Position numbers and translations under genes: made by a program | Shown here: positions 31,455-31,809 of the stretch, piece by piece | Layout of the letters: each line of letters begins with the position of its first letter | Numbering within the stretch: the stretch's first letter is position 1 | Assembly: GCA_050015575.1 (NCBI GenBank) | Contig: JBEKBD010000022.1 | Coordinates: 1-31,809 of the forward strand | Reading direction: 5' to 3' | DNA length: 31,809 nucleotides | DNA from: Roseiarcus sp050015575 | GTDB taxonomy: Bacteria; Pseudomonadota; Alphaproteobacteria; Rhizobiales; Beijerinckiaceae | Notes under the pieces: generated by a model | Database searches by the model: none | What the model was told of the DNA's origin: nothing | What the model saw: the letters and a program-made list of their open reading frames with translations, nothing else

Positions 31455-31809
31455 TCACCTGCAGAATTCGCGCGCGTTCGCCGTCCATTGTCCCAATCCG
31501 CTCGCGACCATGTTGCCGATGACCGTGCAGACGTACGTCTTTTGGGCTTTGGGGTTGTCGGGGCCGGCGTTGTAACGCGCGACCGCGAGCGTCCAACTGC
31601 CTTCCTGCGCCTTGAGCTCCTTCAAGTAATTGGCCGCGTAATCGACGTTGCGGACGGGATCGAACATTTCGCTGAGCGAATTGAAGCGCGCGGCGTGCCA
31701 ATGGTGGTTGATCTGCATGCAGCCGACGTCGATGAGCTTGGCGCCGTGCGCGCTCTCGAACGCGAACCGCGCCAGGGCCTCGCTCAGGCTCGCCGAGCGC
31801 ACTGCGCGC
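31455..31809 (-). CDS. Lytic transglycosylase (SLT domain), C-terminal part
   Basis: The frame runs off the window edge, and 117 residues are visible. They contain the C-terminal half of an SLT domain: LIDVGCMQINHHWH (G-x-M-Q-x-N motif) then SWTLAVARYNAGPD (A-R-Y-N-A-G). These match lytic transglycosylases that cleave peptidoglycan in the periplasm. The catalytic Glu should be upstream, outside the window. Rhizobial members of this type can help a flagellar rod cross the cell wall, a useful match to a FlgJ that lacks a muramidase domain. The last residues (ANAREFCR) end in a Cys. Confidence 0.83.
   Translation of the reverse strand, partial: RAVRSASLSEALARFAFESAHGAKLIDVGCMQINHHWHAARFNSLSEMFDPVRNVDYAANYLKELKAQEGSWTLAVARYNAGPDNPKAQKTYVCTVIGNMVASGLGQWTANAREFCR

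Overview
The window is a flagellar island from a high-GC alphaproteobacterium. The gene content and order (flgE-flgK-flgL-flaF-flbT-flgD-fliQ-flhA-fliR, motE between flgI and flgH, motA next to fliM-fliN-fliG, and a DUF1013/TrcR gene) are typical of Hyphomicrobiales (Rhizobiales). A genus cannot be fixed from the sequence. A relative of the Methylocystaceae or Beijerinckiaceae would fit, but that is inference. There are no tRNA or rRNA genes, insertion sequences, CRISPR arrays or signs of recent transfer.

Left flank (1-4.8 kb): a small membrane protein, a HugZ/PNPOx-like haem-related protein (minus), a chromate transporter chrA (plus) that may be translationally coupled to a short upstream ORF, the trcR-type DUF1013 regulator (minus) with a recognisable promoter, a GNAT acetyltransferase (plus) and a PilZ-domain protein (plus).

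Core (4.88-26.53 kb): 29 genes all on the minus strand, with almost no space between them and repeated ATGA/GTGA/TGATG overlaps. In transcription order they are motA, fliM, fliN, fliG, flhB, an unknown protein, flgB, flgC, fliE, flgG, flgA, flgI, motE, flgH, fliL, fliP, flgE, flgK, flgL, flaF, flbT, flgD, fliQ, flhA, fliR, a fliJ-like gene, flgJ, a flgN-like gene and a FliL-like small membrane protein. They encode the stator subunit MotA, the C-ring, the export gate (FlhA, FlhB, FliP, FliQ, FliR), rod, P and L rings, hook, hook-associated proteins and the FlaF/FlbT flagellin regulators. Only two gaps exceed 100 bp (fliQ-flhA and flgC-fliE), and each contains a GC-rich hairpin. Flagellins, fliF, fliK, motB, motC, fliO and a recognisable fliH are not in the window.

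Right flank: flgF, fliI and a membrane protein with three 16-residue tandem repeats run on the plus strand, divergent from motA. Converging on them from the minus strand are a diguanylate cyclase (GGEEF plus I-site) overlapping a small C-terminal J-domain protein. At the edge is the C-terminal part of a lytic transglycosylase. With the PilZ gene on the left, predicted c-di-GMP proteins lie on both sides of the flagellar genes.

Nothing here is clearly an undescribed system. The best leads are the GGDEF/J-domain pair, the repeat protein in the fliI operon, the FliL-like paralogue, the unknown protein between flhB and flgB, and several possible cis-regulatory structures.
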